Source of the DNA: Pyronema omphalodes
Taxonomy: Eukaryota > Ascomycota > Pezizomycetes > Pezizales > Pyronemataceae
Length of the DNA stretch: 64,000 nt
Direction: 5' to 3'
NCBI GenBank assembly: GCA_024516155.1
Contig: JAJJXM010000005.1
Span: 310,001-374,000, forward strand
Below the pieces are notes generated by a model. That model saw nothing but the letters and a program-made list of their open reading frames with translations, did no database searches and had not been told where the DNA came from. Positions 24,858 through 41,807 of the stretch are shown here, piece by piece (the stretch's first letter is position 1; every line of letters begins with the position of its first letter). A program made the position numbers and the translations under genes.

Positions 24858-25825
24858 AATGGTGCAAAAATCCGACATAAAAAAAACCCCCCACCTCCAT
24901 CCTATAAGACTGTAGCATAACAGCCAAATAAGACAGAAGTGGGGGGAAAAACCTTTTTTTTACAAGCTCTATAGCCCGAGCTGGGCAGTATACTTGTACA
25001 TAGGCATCGGAAATGCAAAGAGTCAAGAAGGGTGCGGGAATAGGGGGGATTATATTTTGGTTGCTTGGGTATGGGTTGACGTTTTTGAGGCCTCCTAGCT
25101 GTCTTGTCGAGTTCAAAGGGTATTTAACGGTCACCGGCTCTGGATTACAGGATAAAGGATATTGGATATTGGATATCGAATCACGGTATTTATTATTCAG
25201 TATCTGCTGATACGTTATGCTTCAACCGGTGTTGGAATCTGGACCTCAGTGTACGTTGAAACTTGCTCCGGTTTGCGCGGTTGGAATTAGCTGGTTTTTG
25301 TTAAGTCAGACTTGAGTCATGCGCTGTTACTGTAACGGATGCTGGAAGGGAAGACAGAATTTTATATTTCTATCGGATAATGGATATACCGTTCATAGAT
25401 TCATCTACAAAATCTCCGATGCCCAAGGAGACCTCATGATTCATCAGGTGGCTTCGATCACGAGTGGAAGACGGGTTTCATTTTTTCTTTTGTCCTGCAT
25501 GGACCTTTTGGGCCTCGACCAGCGTATGGTTCAATAAAAACAAAACAATTCCCGGTGCCCGGTAATCAAGCCAGAAGTTCAATGCCATTCAAAGACGCAA
25601 AGTTTGGCCGACTATGAGTATATAAACACCCTCAATCCCCCACCCTTCTTGGATCTTTGCATTTCTGGTGCCTATGTACAAGTATACTGCCCAGCTCGGG
25701 CTATAGAGCTTGTAAAAAAAAGGTTTTTCCCCCCACTTCTGTCTTATTTGGCTGTTATGCTACAGTCTTATAGGATGGAGGTGGGGGGTTTTTTCATGTC
25801 GGATTTTTGCACCATCGTCATGGCA
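24858..25825. mobile_element. Element with long inverted arms, copy A
   Basis: Two arms of about 190 bp, 24858-25050 and 25630-25820, are near-perfect reverse complements. Each carries a run of A's or T's next to a CCCCCCACCTCC / GGAGGTGGGGGG block and a shared CAGCTCGGGCTATAGAGCTT motif. They flank a core of about 580 bp. The core has a 72-aa open frame (25319-25537) conserved in copy B at about 95% DNA identity. No transposase is seen, so this looks like a non-autonomous foldback or MITE-like unit. Target-site duplications were not resolved. The whole sits downstream of a broken sugar-transporter gene. Confidence 0.75.
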
Positions 25826-25934
25826 GCTGTTATAGAATGTGTTTTCTTGCAGTACCGCAAAGAATTATCGAAATTATCACCAAATTGAAATTTTATAAGC
25901 TCTGAAGCTCATGATTTACTATAACTCCCTTAAC

Positions 25935-27065
25935 GAGATCGTCATAAAGAAATAAAGGAAACACAGAAAACTCTCTGCTCTGGTGAATGAACTACTTTGC
26001 TATGTCTCACGCTTTCTGCACCCTCAAATACTCCCTCACCATACATCGTAGATAATTCACTTACAAAATACTAACTCCTCAAGTGTATACTACAAATTCA
26101 TCGGAAAAAAATATACAGTAAACAACAATAATCTCCACCATGATTCAAACACAATAACACCAAAGATATTACCTCCATCCAATGGTATCCAGGCCGATGG
26201 GGATTAACAAATATTTTGATGAAGGTTGCTAATCTTTCATATAGCTGCCGCATCTCAAGTTGTAATTCTCTTTGCTCTGATAGTGTAGGGAAAGATCTGA
26301 AATCTTCACTAGATAAGTACAAGTCAACGCATTAAACCTGATATCCGTAATGATTAGCTTCGCTGCTTGAAATCTGGATCATGGTGTCTCACCCATATTA
26401 TAAAACGGGCTACATATAACAAAAAATCGGGACAATCGTCGCCACTCCCACCAGCTCCCCGAGTTTTCGTCGTTGCATACCTCGCCGAAGATGTATGTGA
26501 ACCTCCAGCATCCCACAAATAGAAGTGAAATACATAGTCCGCCTCTTTACCCTTCTAATAGACATTGCAGCAATAGAATCATTAACAAGCTGCCAACAAG
26601 TATTCCCAGCATTAAGAACATTCTGCTCTCTACGATTCTCATCTGATCCAAAATCTCCTTAAGATACAAAAAATACAGCGGATCATGGTTCTATTCCAAA
26701 CCATTGAGCGAAAAGATAAAACTCCAATACAGCAAGCCAAAACTGATCTCCTTCGATTAATCAGTAGCTGCAGAAGTTAAAAAAAACTCTCACCAACCCA
26801 TCTTCTTATTTTCAATTTCCAACTCGATAGTAACCCGAATCTGTGCCATCTCCACACTAACCGACTCCGACAAGTCATCGCCCCCCCCCCTCCCCCCGCC
26901 GCATGATATTTCACCAATATCTTGCTCGCTTCTTCATGGCGGTCTTTCATATCCAAAAACCTCGGACTTTCTGGAATGATGAATCTAATACAGCACAGCA
27001 TAATAATTTGCGTAACCGAGAGTAAAAATTGAAGGTAACTTGGAATTCGCCAAGACTAATTACTT
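25935..27065 (-). pseudogene. Broken MFS sugar transporter (hexose/lactose permease type), copy A
   Basis: Reading the minus strand from 27065, fragments of one transporter appear in order across several frames. First comes SWRIPSYLQ, then FIIPESPRFL and HEEASKILVKYHAAGG, the cytoplasmic-loop signature of fungal sugar permeases. GRRTMYFTSICGML-like residues and VNPxxxGxHW follow, then an ending like YTLEELVF. Frame shifts and stops separate the fragments and a G-homopolymer (plus-strand C's at 26880-26897) interrupts the loop. The amino-terminal half is absent. A second copy with the same breaks lies at 57295-58440. The identification is by motif; the substrate is unknown. Confidence 0.75.
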
Positions 27066-30000
27066 TTTATATCAAAAGAGTCTATTGAAAATCGAGATGC
27101 GGATTTTTATCTTAATGGAATCCCCGATTTTCCTTACACGCGAATTTTCAGCGCGCAATAGTTTTGAGTGAACTCGTAGATATGAAAGATGCATATTATC
27201 CGACTACTCAATTAATCGTTGGTGTTTCTAAGAGGCAAAATAATTTGCTGCAAAGTATGAAAATAAATTTCAGGGAGCTCTGGGTATCAGGCACCAATCA
27301 AAGGTTATGACGTTATCCAAAACCCCCAAAAAATCAAAATAAGTACTGAGTCATATGGCCCAGGGCTTTAAGATGGAGAATGGTGGAGTTGATACTAGTG
27401 ATAGTTAACGGCATACTCTGGAACAGAAGCTGCAGCTTTTAATTATACGCTTGCTAACTCCTTATTCACATAACCTCCATCTATTCTTCCACTTCTTCCG
27501 CAACGTTTTCGACATCCACAGCCGTTAATTATCACTGATTTTACTCCAGCAACGAATTAAACCATGGTATTGGATCTAGTTATATCAGAAACACAGCTGA
27601 CAATTTGATGTCATGCGAGATTATTGCACGATACAAGTCTCAATTCAAATCAAAGAGGCAGGCCCGACGAAATGGTCACCATAGACGATCACTCATACCG
27701 ACCACCATGGACGCGGCTATTGCGTTAGGCACCAACGAATGCGCATGCGCAAGCCACGAACGGAATTATGATTCCGCGGCATATCGGATCGGCGCGTGGC
27801 AAAGGCGTGGCGGACGGCCTGGTCTTGATACGAAACCGGCCCGAATTGAAAGCGAAGCCATGCCATGCCATGCGCAGTCCTGAAGATCCTCATATCGCTT
27901 GTGTTCCCTTGCAACCAGGCAACACCATATACTAAGGAAGCTATGAAACAACCGGTAGAATATCAGAGTACCCAACCTTGTTGATTGAAAAGCACCCTGG
28001 GATTTTATGCCAATGATTTTGCGGATAAGCTTTCGTAGGTAGGCAACCTTGAAGATCTCAATATCGCTTCATGATTGCTGATTTCATGAAGCGATAGGAC
28101 TAACTGTGAGCAGTAAAACAGTGAACATAGGATACCCTTGGATTTGAGGATTGAGAATGGAACTGCCAGTCCTCTATAAGACATGAAAATTGAAGAAGTA
28201 GCCTGGAGGATTTTCATATCGCTCCTCTTCAGCGATGCATGGACGCATTGAAAGCTGTCTGCAGCAAGACTACCCATGGTGAAACGAACTGCAGCTGGTT
28301 AGGATCATCAATCTCGCATATTTACGAAGGATATGTCCGAGGCTATGGAAAGCGAATCCGAGAATTACTCGTATGACTTTGAATTCCTTTCTAGGTTTTC
28401 ATTCCTAATCTTTTAATAAGAGCCCCATGTATGACACAGAATTTAGAACTCTATCCGACACCAGGCATTAGGATTACATAACATATCAGCCATGACCAGC
28501 TGAAACACTGCCGCCATTTATTCGGTTTCGTTTACCAGTAATATTCTAGAAAAAGGTTTACCGCAGTAAGGCAGGCGGCAAAAATGGTGTCAGGTACGTC
28601 TCTATCAAGATAAGGTTGCGTGGAAGGTGGACCCTGAAAACATCTCGTTGATTGCTGCTGTGAAACATCGATGCGATGGTGTGCTACGTCAAAGTTTATA
28701 TCCATAGAGTGCTGAATTTCGGTTCTGAATATCGGTTACATACTTGAACACTGACTGGAGAATTTCTAGAATCCTACAGATACGGTGACCATATGAAACC
28801 GGATGAACGGTTATCTGTAACAACCAAAGCTTCATTATTATTATAATTTTGACAACATAGGCGACATGTTGTTTTTAGAGATATCAGGACACCAAAGATC
28901 AACCTCTACCCTACAGCAATCACCGACAGAAAATCATTTGTCCAGTAACTCGGTACGGTCTAAATGGTCTCAAAACACTGGCGTACCGGCGGATCTCTAG
29001 TATGTTTCGGCTGCTTAAAAACATCGGCAACCCCCCGGCAGATCCCGTCGGAGGTGCATCTTTGCTGCGTGGTGATCGGAACTCTGATTATCAAACACCT
29101 TCCCGACACGACCTCGCTCGAGGATCATCACCGCGGGGCGGAGGCTGAGTCTACTCAAGCGCCAAATTGCATAAGAATCGATATCAGCCTTCTTCAGGTG
29201 CGGCTGGTGGGTCGACTTGGAGGTGTCTTTTTTTTTGCACCCCGAACGCCTATCGCATGTGATTTGCATTTGCGGGGTTCCAAGAGTTTTCAGCCGTCTC
29301 CAAATGTCTTTGACGAGCCGCCCACCATACAAGAGGTTGAATGTATGCATAAGATGTGGATTATATCCCGGACGCTGCTTGACACTGATGCCGTTTTCTG
29401 CTACTCCTCGAAACATGCTGGGTGTTTGCGAGGGACATCGACTAGGAAAATGGGTATTTTCAATGTTTATGCGTGTAATAAACATCCATGCCGAGTGCGG
29501 GGAAGAGATGGGCAGCAAAGGCCCAGGTGGGTAGCACAGTGCAGAGGTATCCCCGACAACGGCTGCTTCCCTCGTGGGCTTTCTGGCGCGCGGAGAGCGA
29601 GGGGGCCGCTGCTCGTGGCCTGTGTCTGGGCTGGGCACACCAGAAGACGGCTGCCTGAATCGTCTTGCTGGTCTCGCTGTCCCTTGCTGGCTTCTCGAAA
29701 CGTGACTGAACAACTGGGCCCTGAGCTAGAGTGTACCAAGCCGGTTAAGGGGAAAGGGAATCTAAAGTCGACCCCAAAGGGCTAAGAGAGGTCGGTTTGG
29801 GCTAAGAGAGGACTGATTTGGGCTAAAGAGAGAGCTCTGGCGTCCAGTTCTCACCGCTAGACTGAAGGCAGGTGGAAACCAAAACCACCGTTCGAGGAAA
29901 CGTCTGTGTACGATGGAACGATGACACTGAGAAATTTCCAAAGACTGATTTTTTGTGACAGTTAGGAGATACATGAAATCTGATCTGATCTGCCATCCGT

Positions 30001-30234
30001 TCACGGTGTGAAACGTCTGTCAATGCGCGTGAAGTTGCTTGGGTTGAGCTGAGCAGTCGGTTGAGAGCAGTTCGTCGCTGAGCGCAACGGCAACGAGCAG
30101 AAGCACAGCACAGCACAGCACAGTACAGCAGTACCATAATCCAACACAACATCACCACCATCACCGACCCTCAACATTCCATTTACAAGCAGAGGGGTCA
30201 AACAGATTCCATAGCAAACAAAATGACGTAGAAT
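27066..30234. other. Gene-poor region between the transporter relic and the PAK gene
   Basis: No gene is supported. Three diverged units beginning with a (C/T)TGAAGATC...ATATCGC-type motif recur near 27881, 28049 and 28204. A 22-bp unit GGGCTAAGAGAGG... is repeated near 29782-29830. The stretch 28964-29785 is open on both strands (273 aa + and 232 aa -), is more GC-rich than its surroundings and matches no family I know. Confidence 0.45.
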
Positions 30235-30889
30235 GCAATTGCCCCACCAGGCTCTAATTCACCCCCAAACTGTGAACCCCCCAAATCCCCAGTCCCCTCT
30301 CAGCCAGTCCAAACCGTGCCTGCAGGGGGTGGTTCCTCCTGCGCCTGTACCTGTTACCTCCAGCACTTCCCCTCCTCCACCACCCACTCCAACACCTTCT
30401 TTCCTCCCCATCACTTCCGCCATCTCCCCCGTTTACTGTCAGCACCCTCTCTATCTGCGAAAGCGTCTCTTGCTTTTGTCTCCTTCCTTTCAGCAGCCAA
30501 CTGTTACAGCGAGTTGAAGACGTTCTTGTTTTGTTCATTTTGGTTTCCCATACGGACATCCCACCACCATTTGCAACCGCACAGACCCGCTCCGACAGCA
30601 CCTCCTACCGCCATCAACCGCCCCTTTCAGTTTGGTCGGAGAACATTCCTGCACCAACAGAACACCGACCAGCTGGGGCCCAAACGAACCCCCTTTGATC
30701 GCTACCGAGAGACAACAATCTTTTTATCAACGTCCTGCCCACCTGGTCTGCTTGCCCAGCACCTATCCCGACTCCGCGCTGCTCACGACAGTAACGCGAC
30801 TGCTGGCTTGTGTACAGTAGTTACCGTCTTTACTTTTACATCGACGACGTTCGCCCCGAGGGGTCGACCGGCGATACTACAACACCATC
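30235..30889 (+). promoter_or_regulatory. Pyrimidine-rich leader/promoter of the PAK gene
   Basis: A long C/T-rich stretch, with many CCCC and TCC runs, immediately precedes the kinase ATG. Such CT-rich tracts are common upstream of fungal start codons. This part was not copied into the inverted duplicate, whose homology begins inside the coding region. Confidence 0.5.
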
Positions 30890-33386
<2,497 letters not shown>

Positions 33387-34917
33387 GTTGTGAAGATCAA
33401 GAAGGGTTGGGAGATATAGGGAGTAGGGTGTAGGTTCTGCGGCGTAGGGTCTGGGGTGTTTGTGTTTGAAGGTATTTTTTTACGGTATTTATAGACGGGG
33501 ATATTTGGCGGATATTTCGCGGGATGTTGGTGAAGGGGAGAGGAGAGGGGATGAGTTTTTAACGATAACGACTAAGAGGAGGAGGGGAATATCAAAAGGC
33601 CACGTTATTAGCCACCACCAAATGCAAGGTTGTAACTTCGAGTTGGCCCGACGTCGTCTTTTTATCGTACAATATTGGTTTTTTCTTTTCCAATTTTTAT
33701 TACTTAGGCCTTAGTTCTTTTGGGTTTTACTCTATTTGGCCGGAAAGGAATCTGTTTGTCTCAGAAACTCGAAGATAGCTCTAGTTTATTGGTAATAAGT
33801 TAGGATATCTAAATGTACTGCGAATGTTCTTGTTTTTTCGGCTTTCGATTTATTTTTCTTGGGGTTGTTTAGCTAAGATATCTTTGTAACTTTTCCACGT
33901 TTTTTATTATTATTACCTCTTACTACCTATCATATCCCCCCCTCTACTACCCAACATGTTTGTTAATTTGTTGTTTTTTTTTTATCAAGATTCGATGATG
34001 GGATGTTTTTGTTTGAAGAGTTGGAGAGAGGTGGAGAGTTTCTGTTTTTTTCTTTTTCGCAACTTCATATCGACCCTTTTTTTGAGCGGTATCTTCAAAA
34101 TGTCTATAACTTACTAGTATTGAATGATAAAAGAGATTTGATGATTCCCAATTATTGTTGCTTTTGATTTAAACGGTTGAGATTAATGTGCTGCTTTATA
34201 CATTTGATTCGTCACGTATGTTTTATTTTCTTGAGTATATTTCAGCAACCGATTGGTAAAACTCATGGCACGGCAGGGAAGGCGGGGGAGGGGTGTTATA
34301 CAGTAAAGATTTTTGTACTCACTTTGAAAATTTACTTCTCTCGCTTATCCAAACTTTACGCAGCATCAGCACACCTCATTCGCTTCCGATCTCGTTCGCT
34401 TCATCTAAAGCCTCGGTTCACGTACCTAAGCGCGACGTTCGGGGATTGACAGTTGACACTCGCCTGGTACGGGACTAGGCATCGCGCTTAGGGGTTCTGC
34501 TTGACAGTTTTGACAGTTGACAGTTGACACTCGCTAGTCTGAGCGAGAACTAGCGGGGAGACCGGAAACGTTGATATAAAGCTATCCGCGGTAGCCGCCG
34601 CGGATCTAAAGCGCAGTTACGCGAGATACGCGAGATACGTCGAGCCTCAAAGGGGAAGCATCAGGTATCACCTGATATGTGTAGGGTGGTTAAAATAGCG
34701 GGGTGGGATCGCTGACATACGCGTTTAGTAGGTATTAACTCACAGGAGCCCCGGATCATAGGGAAATATCAATAATGATAAATTTCAAGTGATATAAAAA
34801 CGAAAAAACGATGGAAAATTTATAGATATGCAAGTTTGCATTTACATTTATGTATCTAGACTAAACTAAGTAGTTTATAACCAAGACTATGTTTTCTAGA
34901 CTAATTCATTGCCCCAA
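33387..34917. other. Spacer between the PAK gene and its inverted copy
   Basis: No gene seen. T-rich downstream of the kinase, presumably 3' untranslated sequence. CTTGACAGTTTTGACAGTTGACAG-like short repeats lie near 34445-34530. This would be the loop if both arms were transcribed together. Confidence 0.5.
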
Positions 34918-36911
<1,994 letters not shown>

Positions 36912-38685
36912 CTTCGGTTGAATTCACTCAGGAATTTGGTTTCTGGAGTGATGCTAAGTAGCATAGAGACTGTTGAAAGTTGACACTAAGTAGCTGAATG
37001 ATGGTTAGCGAATCTGACGCAGAAAGAGGTGATGAGAATGAGGATGAGAATAGGGGGATACATACTGTAGTTTTGAAGAGAGATAAACTTCTCCTCTTGA
37101 GATAGATAAAGAAGGTCGAACTGCAAATGTTGCATCAGAGCTGATGGCTGACCTCTCTGTTGAGATGACAGTGCATCGTGAGTTGAAGGTGTCGGACGCG
37201 TGTCGAAGGATGGAGGAGTTGACGTGAGAGGAAGGAGAAATAGGAGAGATAGTTCCAGGGGTTCAGGAAGAAATTTTCATTGCCCCATGTTGAGACTGTG
37301 GCGGTCATTGTTCGTATTGGTGCCGCTGATGAAGCTACTGAAATACATGGATGCACCCGCCATCACTCTGACTCATTTACTGCCGGCTGATTCACAGCGG
37401 CGCACTCGGTCGAGTGAGCTGACATGGAGTTTAGCGCCTCCCTCGTGGCTTCGACAGTTTAACAGTAGCCACCAAGATAGCACGTACGACTAGACATTAC
37501 AGAACCCTAGGCTACAAAAAGCAACACGCGAAGCATTACAAAGTGTGGTAACAGTCCTGAACCCCCTGTGATAAGGGGAATAAACCTCTCCAATCCGCCT
37601 TGATTAAATGCGCAATCCCCCTTTATTCACCTTTTCCATCGCTAATATATATTCGAGCCCGAGATATAGTGATAACTGTAGTACTGTCTGTTCACATAAT
37701 TCAACCCTAGATCCTTTTTCGCATCGGTTATTTCCTCACAATATACCCTCATAGGCGACAGAGTTAGAGGCACTCGTATAAGGCTAGCCAACCTTTCCTA
37801 TTCCTTTGCAGCTCTACCTCCTTTCCTGAAAATTTTACAGTCATCATGAGGCTCTCATCTATCACCTTGTAGCAAATAACTTCTGCCGTATGGTCTGGTT
37901 AGGCTGGTCTGGACTACTCCGCCAATGCCCTGGCCTGCGTTTGGCCATCACCAACACTGCCACTCCACTATCCGCCACCTCAACCATGGCAAAATCAGTT
38001 ATTTAAACCTAGCTGTCGTACTCGACAAGAGTTGGCAAAGCTCATAGGTATGGTGATACATCTATAAATGCATTTCTATTGGACTACTTGAAATGTCCGA
38101 AGATTCCGGAGCGTATTGTTTGACACTTGATTACTCTTGTCCGGTAATACAGTGTAGGATATATACACCAAGTCGCAAAATACAGAAGATTTAAATCACA
38201 ACTGATAACTAAATCAACACGACTACAGATAAAGACATTTTTCTCATCACTTCCACCAAAACTCCTAGCTTGGCAAATTAAAAAATCAACTATTTCAAAG
38301 TCTGAAACCTTAAACCCCCTAAACCAGCCCAGCCCTACCTTTCCATTCTAGACCATATCCTCACGCTACACAACTCGGGAGCTTATCTCCAGTCTAGGCA
38401 ACCCGAATCTCTTCCCTCTCTTCTTTAGGCAACATGAACTGATGGAAAAAAAACATCCCACTATCAATCTTCGATTTCTCTACCGACGGAATCCAACCGC
38501 AGGTATATTTAAGCTCTTTACCTATCCCCGCCCGATTGCGTTTCAAAAATCCAGGTCCAGCATCCCAGTCCCAGATTCGAAGATAATCTATCTTCTAACT
38601 TCTAGCTGTTATCGAGATCGTCATTCATCATTCGCCATTCATATCTCCTCATTCTTCACTCCTCATTAACGCCTCAAATCCAACC
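36912..38685. other. Intergenic upstream of knottin gene 1
   Basis: No gene supported. A frame starting at 37846 resembles a short signal-peptide start but stops after eight codons. A TATA-like TATATTTAAG lies at 38504-38513, about 170 bp before the first knottin ATG. Confidence 0.5.
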
Positions 38686-38993
38686 ATGAAGCTTTTCCAG
38701 ACAGCTCTGATCGTTATTCTTCCTACTATTGCCCTAGCTGCAATTTCCGCCGAGATGTCTGCCGAGGAGACTCCTAACCGCATCGAGAGCCGCGATATTC
38801 CATTTACAGTATATGAAAGAAATGATAGGGTGTGTATAAACCTACCCACCCACCGGCTAGTGGCTTAGGGATTTGATAATTGACTTGGGAATAGAGAAGC
38901 GTGAAGTGTGTTAGGCCTAATATGCCATGTAAGAGGAGTAAGGAATGTTGTATCAGTGGTAAATGTATCAAAGGTCGTTGTACCTATCATTAG
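38686..38993 (+). CDS. Secreted knottin-like peptide 1 (inhibitor cystine knot)
   Basis: Two exons, 38686-38829 and 38895-38993, separated by a 65-bp phase-0 intron (GTGTGT...AATAG), giving 80 aa. Residues 1-18 form a signal peptide with a Leu/Ile/Val-rich core ending in ALA. An acidic pro-region of about 30 residues follows. The exon junction creates an Arg-Arg pair, a plausible Kex2 site, just before the mature part. The second exon has six cysteines spaced C-x6-C-x5-CC-x4-C-x4-C and is rich in Lys/Arg. This is the classic knottin pattern found in small secreted inhibitors and animal venom peptides. The target is unknown. Without splicing the frame ends early at 38868, so the cysteine exon is easily overlooked. 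The next paralogue starts 361 bp downstream. Confidence 0.82.
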
Positions 38994-39313
38994 CCACATA
39001 GCAAAGTATCCGGTTATGGTATCGGGATTCAGGAGAGGGGAGGAATCGATTAATCACAGAAGGGCCAGGGGGGGCGTACAGAGGATGTGCTGGCTGAGGA
39101 TGGAGGTTTAGGATGAAGTTTATCTGCTTTGAGAAAAACCTGTATACCCCATAATATCACAAAGGAGAAAATCTTATCCAGTTTAAACATAAACTCCCGA
39201 TGATCTTCAATGACGGGGATATAAACGGTGAACCTTAACCTCTTGTGATACCATCGAATTCTTGATATAAAGTCTCCTCCCTTCTCTTGACACGCCATCA
39301 AACGCATTCCGAG

Positions 39314-39323
39314 TATAAAATAA
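39314..39323 (+). promoter_or_regulatory. TATA box of knottin gene 2
   Basis: TATAAAATAA, 32 bp upstream of the ATG at 39355. A clear TATA element suggests a strongly regulated promoter with a very short leader. Confidence 0.5.
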
Positions 39324-39354
39324 TTCCTACTACTATATCGACTGAAATCCAAAC

Positions 39355-39649
39355 ATGAAGCTTTCCTCTTTGCTAGTCCTAATGCTTCCACTTATCGGAA
39401 CTGCCGCAGCTGGATCTATTACTATCCGCGAAGCACACCATAAGGATAAACCAGTACCGAAACCTAACGAACCTTCGCTTAATTATCCCAGTATCCAGGT
39501 AAGTTGAATTCAAACTAGCGGATGCAAATTTTCAGAAGGATTCGGGGGGTTAATTGGATATATAGGCGTGTGTAGGTTTGGGGAAAAAGTGTGCGAAGCG
39601 TATGCCTTGTTGCATGGGACGGTGTAGGAATGGGAAATGTAAACCATAG
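39355..39649 (+). CDS. Secreted knottin-like peptide 2
   Basis: Two exons, 39355-39498 and 39566-39649, with a 67-bp phase-0 intron (GTAAGT...TATAG), giving 75 aa. The first exon is 144 bp, exactly the length of that of peptide 1. A signal peptide (about residues 1-19, Leu-rich, ending TAAA) is followed by a Lys/Pro/His-rich pro-region. The second exon begins one residue before the first cysteine and encodes C-x6-C-x5-CC-x3-C-x4-C, again strongly basic. Signal peptide, intron position and cysteine order show common descent with peptide 1; the two form a tandem pair. Function unknown: a defence, competition or host-directed peptide is possible. Confidence 0.83.
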
Positions 39650-41807
39650 CTTGTTCTGGAATGATGGATGGTGGATTGTGGGAACGTTTATGTTATATAT
39701 ATACTCAATGGAAACTTTGCAAATATTCATCACTTCTCCAGAGGGCTTCGGAGTGATTTATCATGCAGATGCTTTGGGGGTCCAGGAATAAGTCTTACAG
39801 GTTGAATCTGTCTTGGCGCTGGGGGATTTACTTGTAGCTGACTACTCTTCAAGATATCACCTGTACTTTAGATATTAAAACATTTATCATGATTACGATA
39901 CCGATGATTCCAAGTCTAGTATTGCTTACAGACATCGATACCACCCTTTAAGACGTTCCGAGATACAAGTAGTGGTTGTCGCGGATTATTCACTATTCAA
40001 ACCCATAATCCGGTTTCCTACAAGGCATATACCGTTCCCGTTTAGTTGAAAAAGTCTGGACCCAAAGACAAGATCACCCCAGGTCACAACGACCCAAAAT
40101 GGAATAAAATCCTGAGCAGCGACAGAGAAATTAAAAAGCGCTGAGTGTTCTTGAATCCAGATAAATCGATAGAAGCTCACAGTTTTTCCAAACCCTACCC
40201 TCAATAACCAACACACAGCCTCAACTTGCACTTATATCTTTCCCTGCAATCGCATCAGACATAGCATCAAAAGTAAACCCCTCTAACTTTACCCCAGCCT
40301 CCTCGTTGCCATAATACCATTCTTCTGTCAACATCCCAATAATTCACAAGTCCCAATCAGTTTGAACATCACAAAAAATCTCAACCCACAAATATCAAAA
40401 CCCCCATCTACCAGTCCATCTTTCCTCAATGTTACAATGACATCCAGCTTCACAAATATTCGGAAAGCACATCACGTCGATAAACCTACTCTATCTCAAT
40501 CCACCACAAAAGACTATGAAGCCATTTTCTTCTACACCGACGACCCAAAGGCCATTTTTATGGACTTTATCCCCTTCCCTCCACACGTCGCAAAGCTCAT
40601 CTAATCTATCCCACAGTCATCGACCGACTGTTTACCCCAATTTCTTCGGTCCTAAAATCATCAAGTCCCATCATCTCCCACCAAGTCCCATTATCTCCCA
40701 CCAAGTCCCATCATCTCCCATCAAGTCCCATCAAACCAACACCCAACACCCATTCTCCAGCTTCCCAGCACCCCGAGCCCCATTCCCCATTCCCCAAATC
40801 CACCAATAATTCCACAAAATTCCCTAGCCCTCAACACACGCCAACCGATCCCCATCCGAACAATTTGTAATAATAACCATCTACCTGGCAACGAGAGAAA
40901 GAGGCGATAGGCTGTGTATTCTCCTTAACCCTCCACCCCCCACCCCACCACCACCAAAAAGATCATCAGGAACACCCGTCCACAACCTACTAATTTCCGC
41001 CAGTGTCCGCCAGTGTCCGAGCTGCTCACCTAATATTCCCATAGTCCTATAGTCCGATATTTCAATATTCCAATAGTAATTTCTTATGCTTGCATGTAAG
41101 AAACCAGATGAAAAAACATGGTATTACCGGATAAGGTGAGACGGGATGAGATGAGATGGGATGAGATGAGATCTTCAGGGAGAATCAGGGGTGGGGGGAG
41201 GGGATGGGGGTCTAGATATGTCCCCTGGGCCCCTGGCGGATGCAATATAGGTCCATCATGCATTATGCACCGGATTATTAGCAGAATTGCAGTATCAGTA
41301 TCGGTATCATATTTTCTGCTGGGTTTGATTCTGGTTCTGGGTACGGGTAGCTGTTGCTGTTGTGGGGAGTTGCTGGGAGTTGCTGGGTGATGAAGATAAT
41401 TTCGATGAAGGTTGAATGCAGCTTCAATATGGCCTACCTTATTTCCCGGTTAAGGTTGTACAGATGTAAGGTTCCGGTGCTATCAATACCAACTCCATTC
41501 CCTCGGTATCCTCAGTATCAATTCATTTCCAAAAACCAGCCAAAACCAGCCGAAATGCAACAAAATCGCAACGCAACGAAAAAAAGAAACAAAACGAGCC
41601 AAAACAAAACAAATAGAAAAAAATAAAATAAAATAAAATAAGGTTTATATTATTCCCAGCATAATGATACAAAACAAAAAAAAAAAGGTTATATCCCAAT
41701 CATTAATTCATCAAAAAAGAACTCCAATCAACTCCTAAAATTCCGATCCCATGCTTATCTGCTAATTATTTAACAAGGGCAAAGGCACTATATATTATAA
41801 ATCATGA
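39650..41807. other. Intergenic with simple repeats
   Basis: No gene supported. A tandem array of about 20-bp units (AAGTCCCATCATCTCCCACC-like) lies at about 40668-40735, GATGAGATGG-type repeats at 41130-41172 and AAAAT repeats near 41620-41640. Confidence 0.5.

Noticed and set aside
37846..37872. Signal-peptide-like start on + strand
   Set aside because: Stops after eight codons and no intron or cysteine exon could be joined to it.
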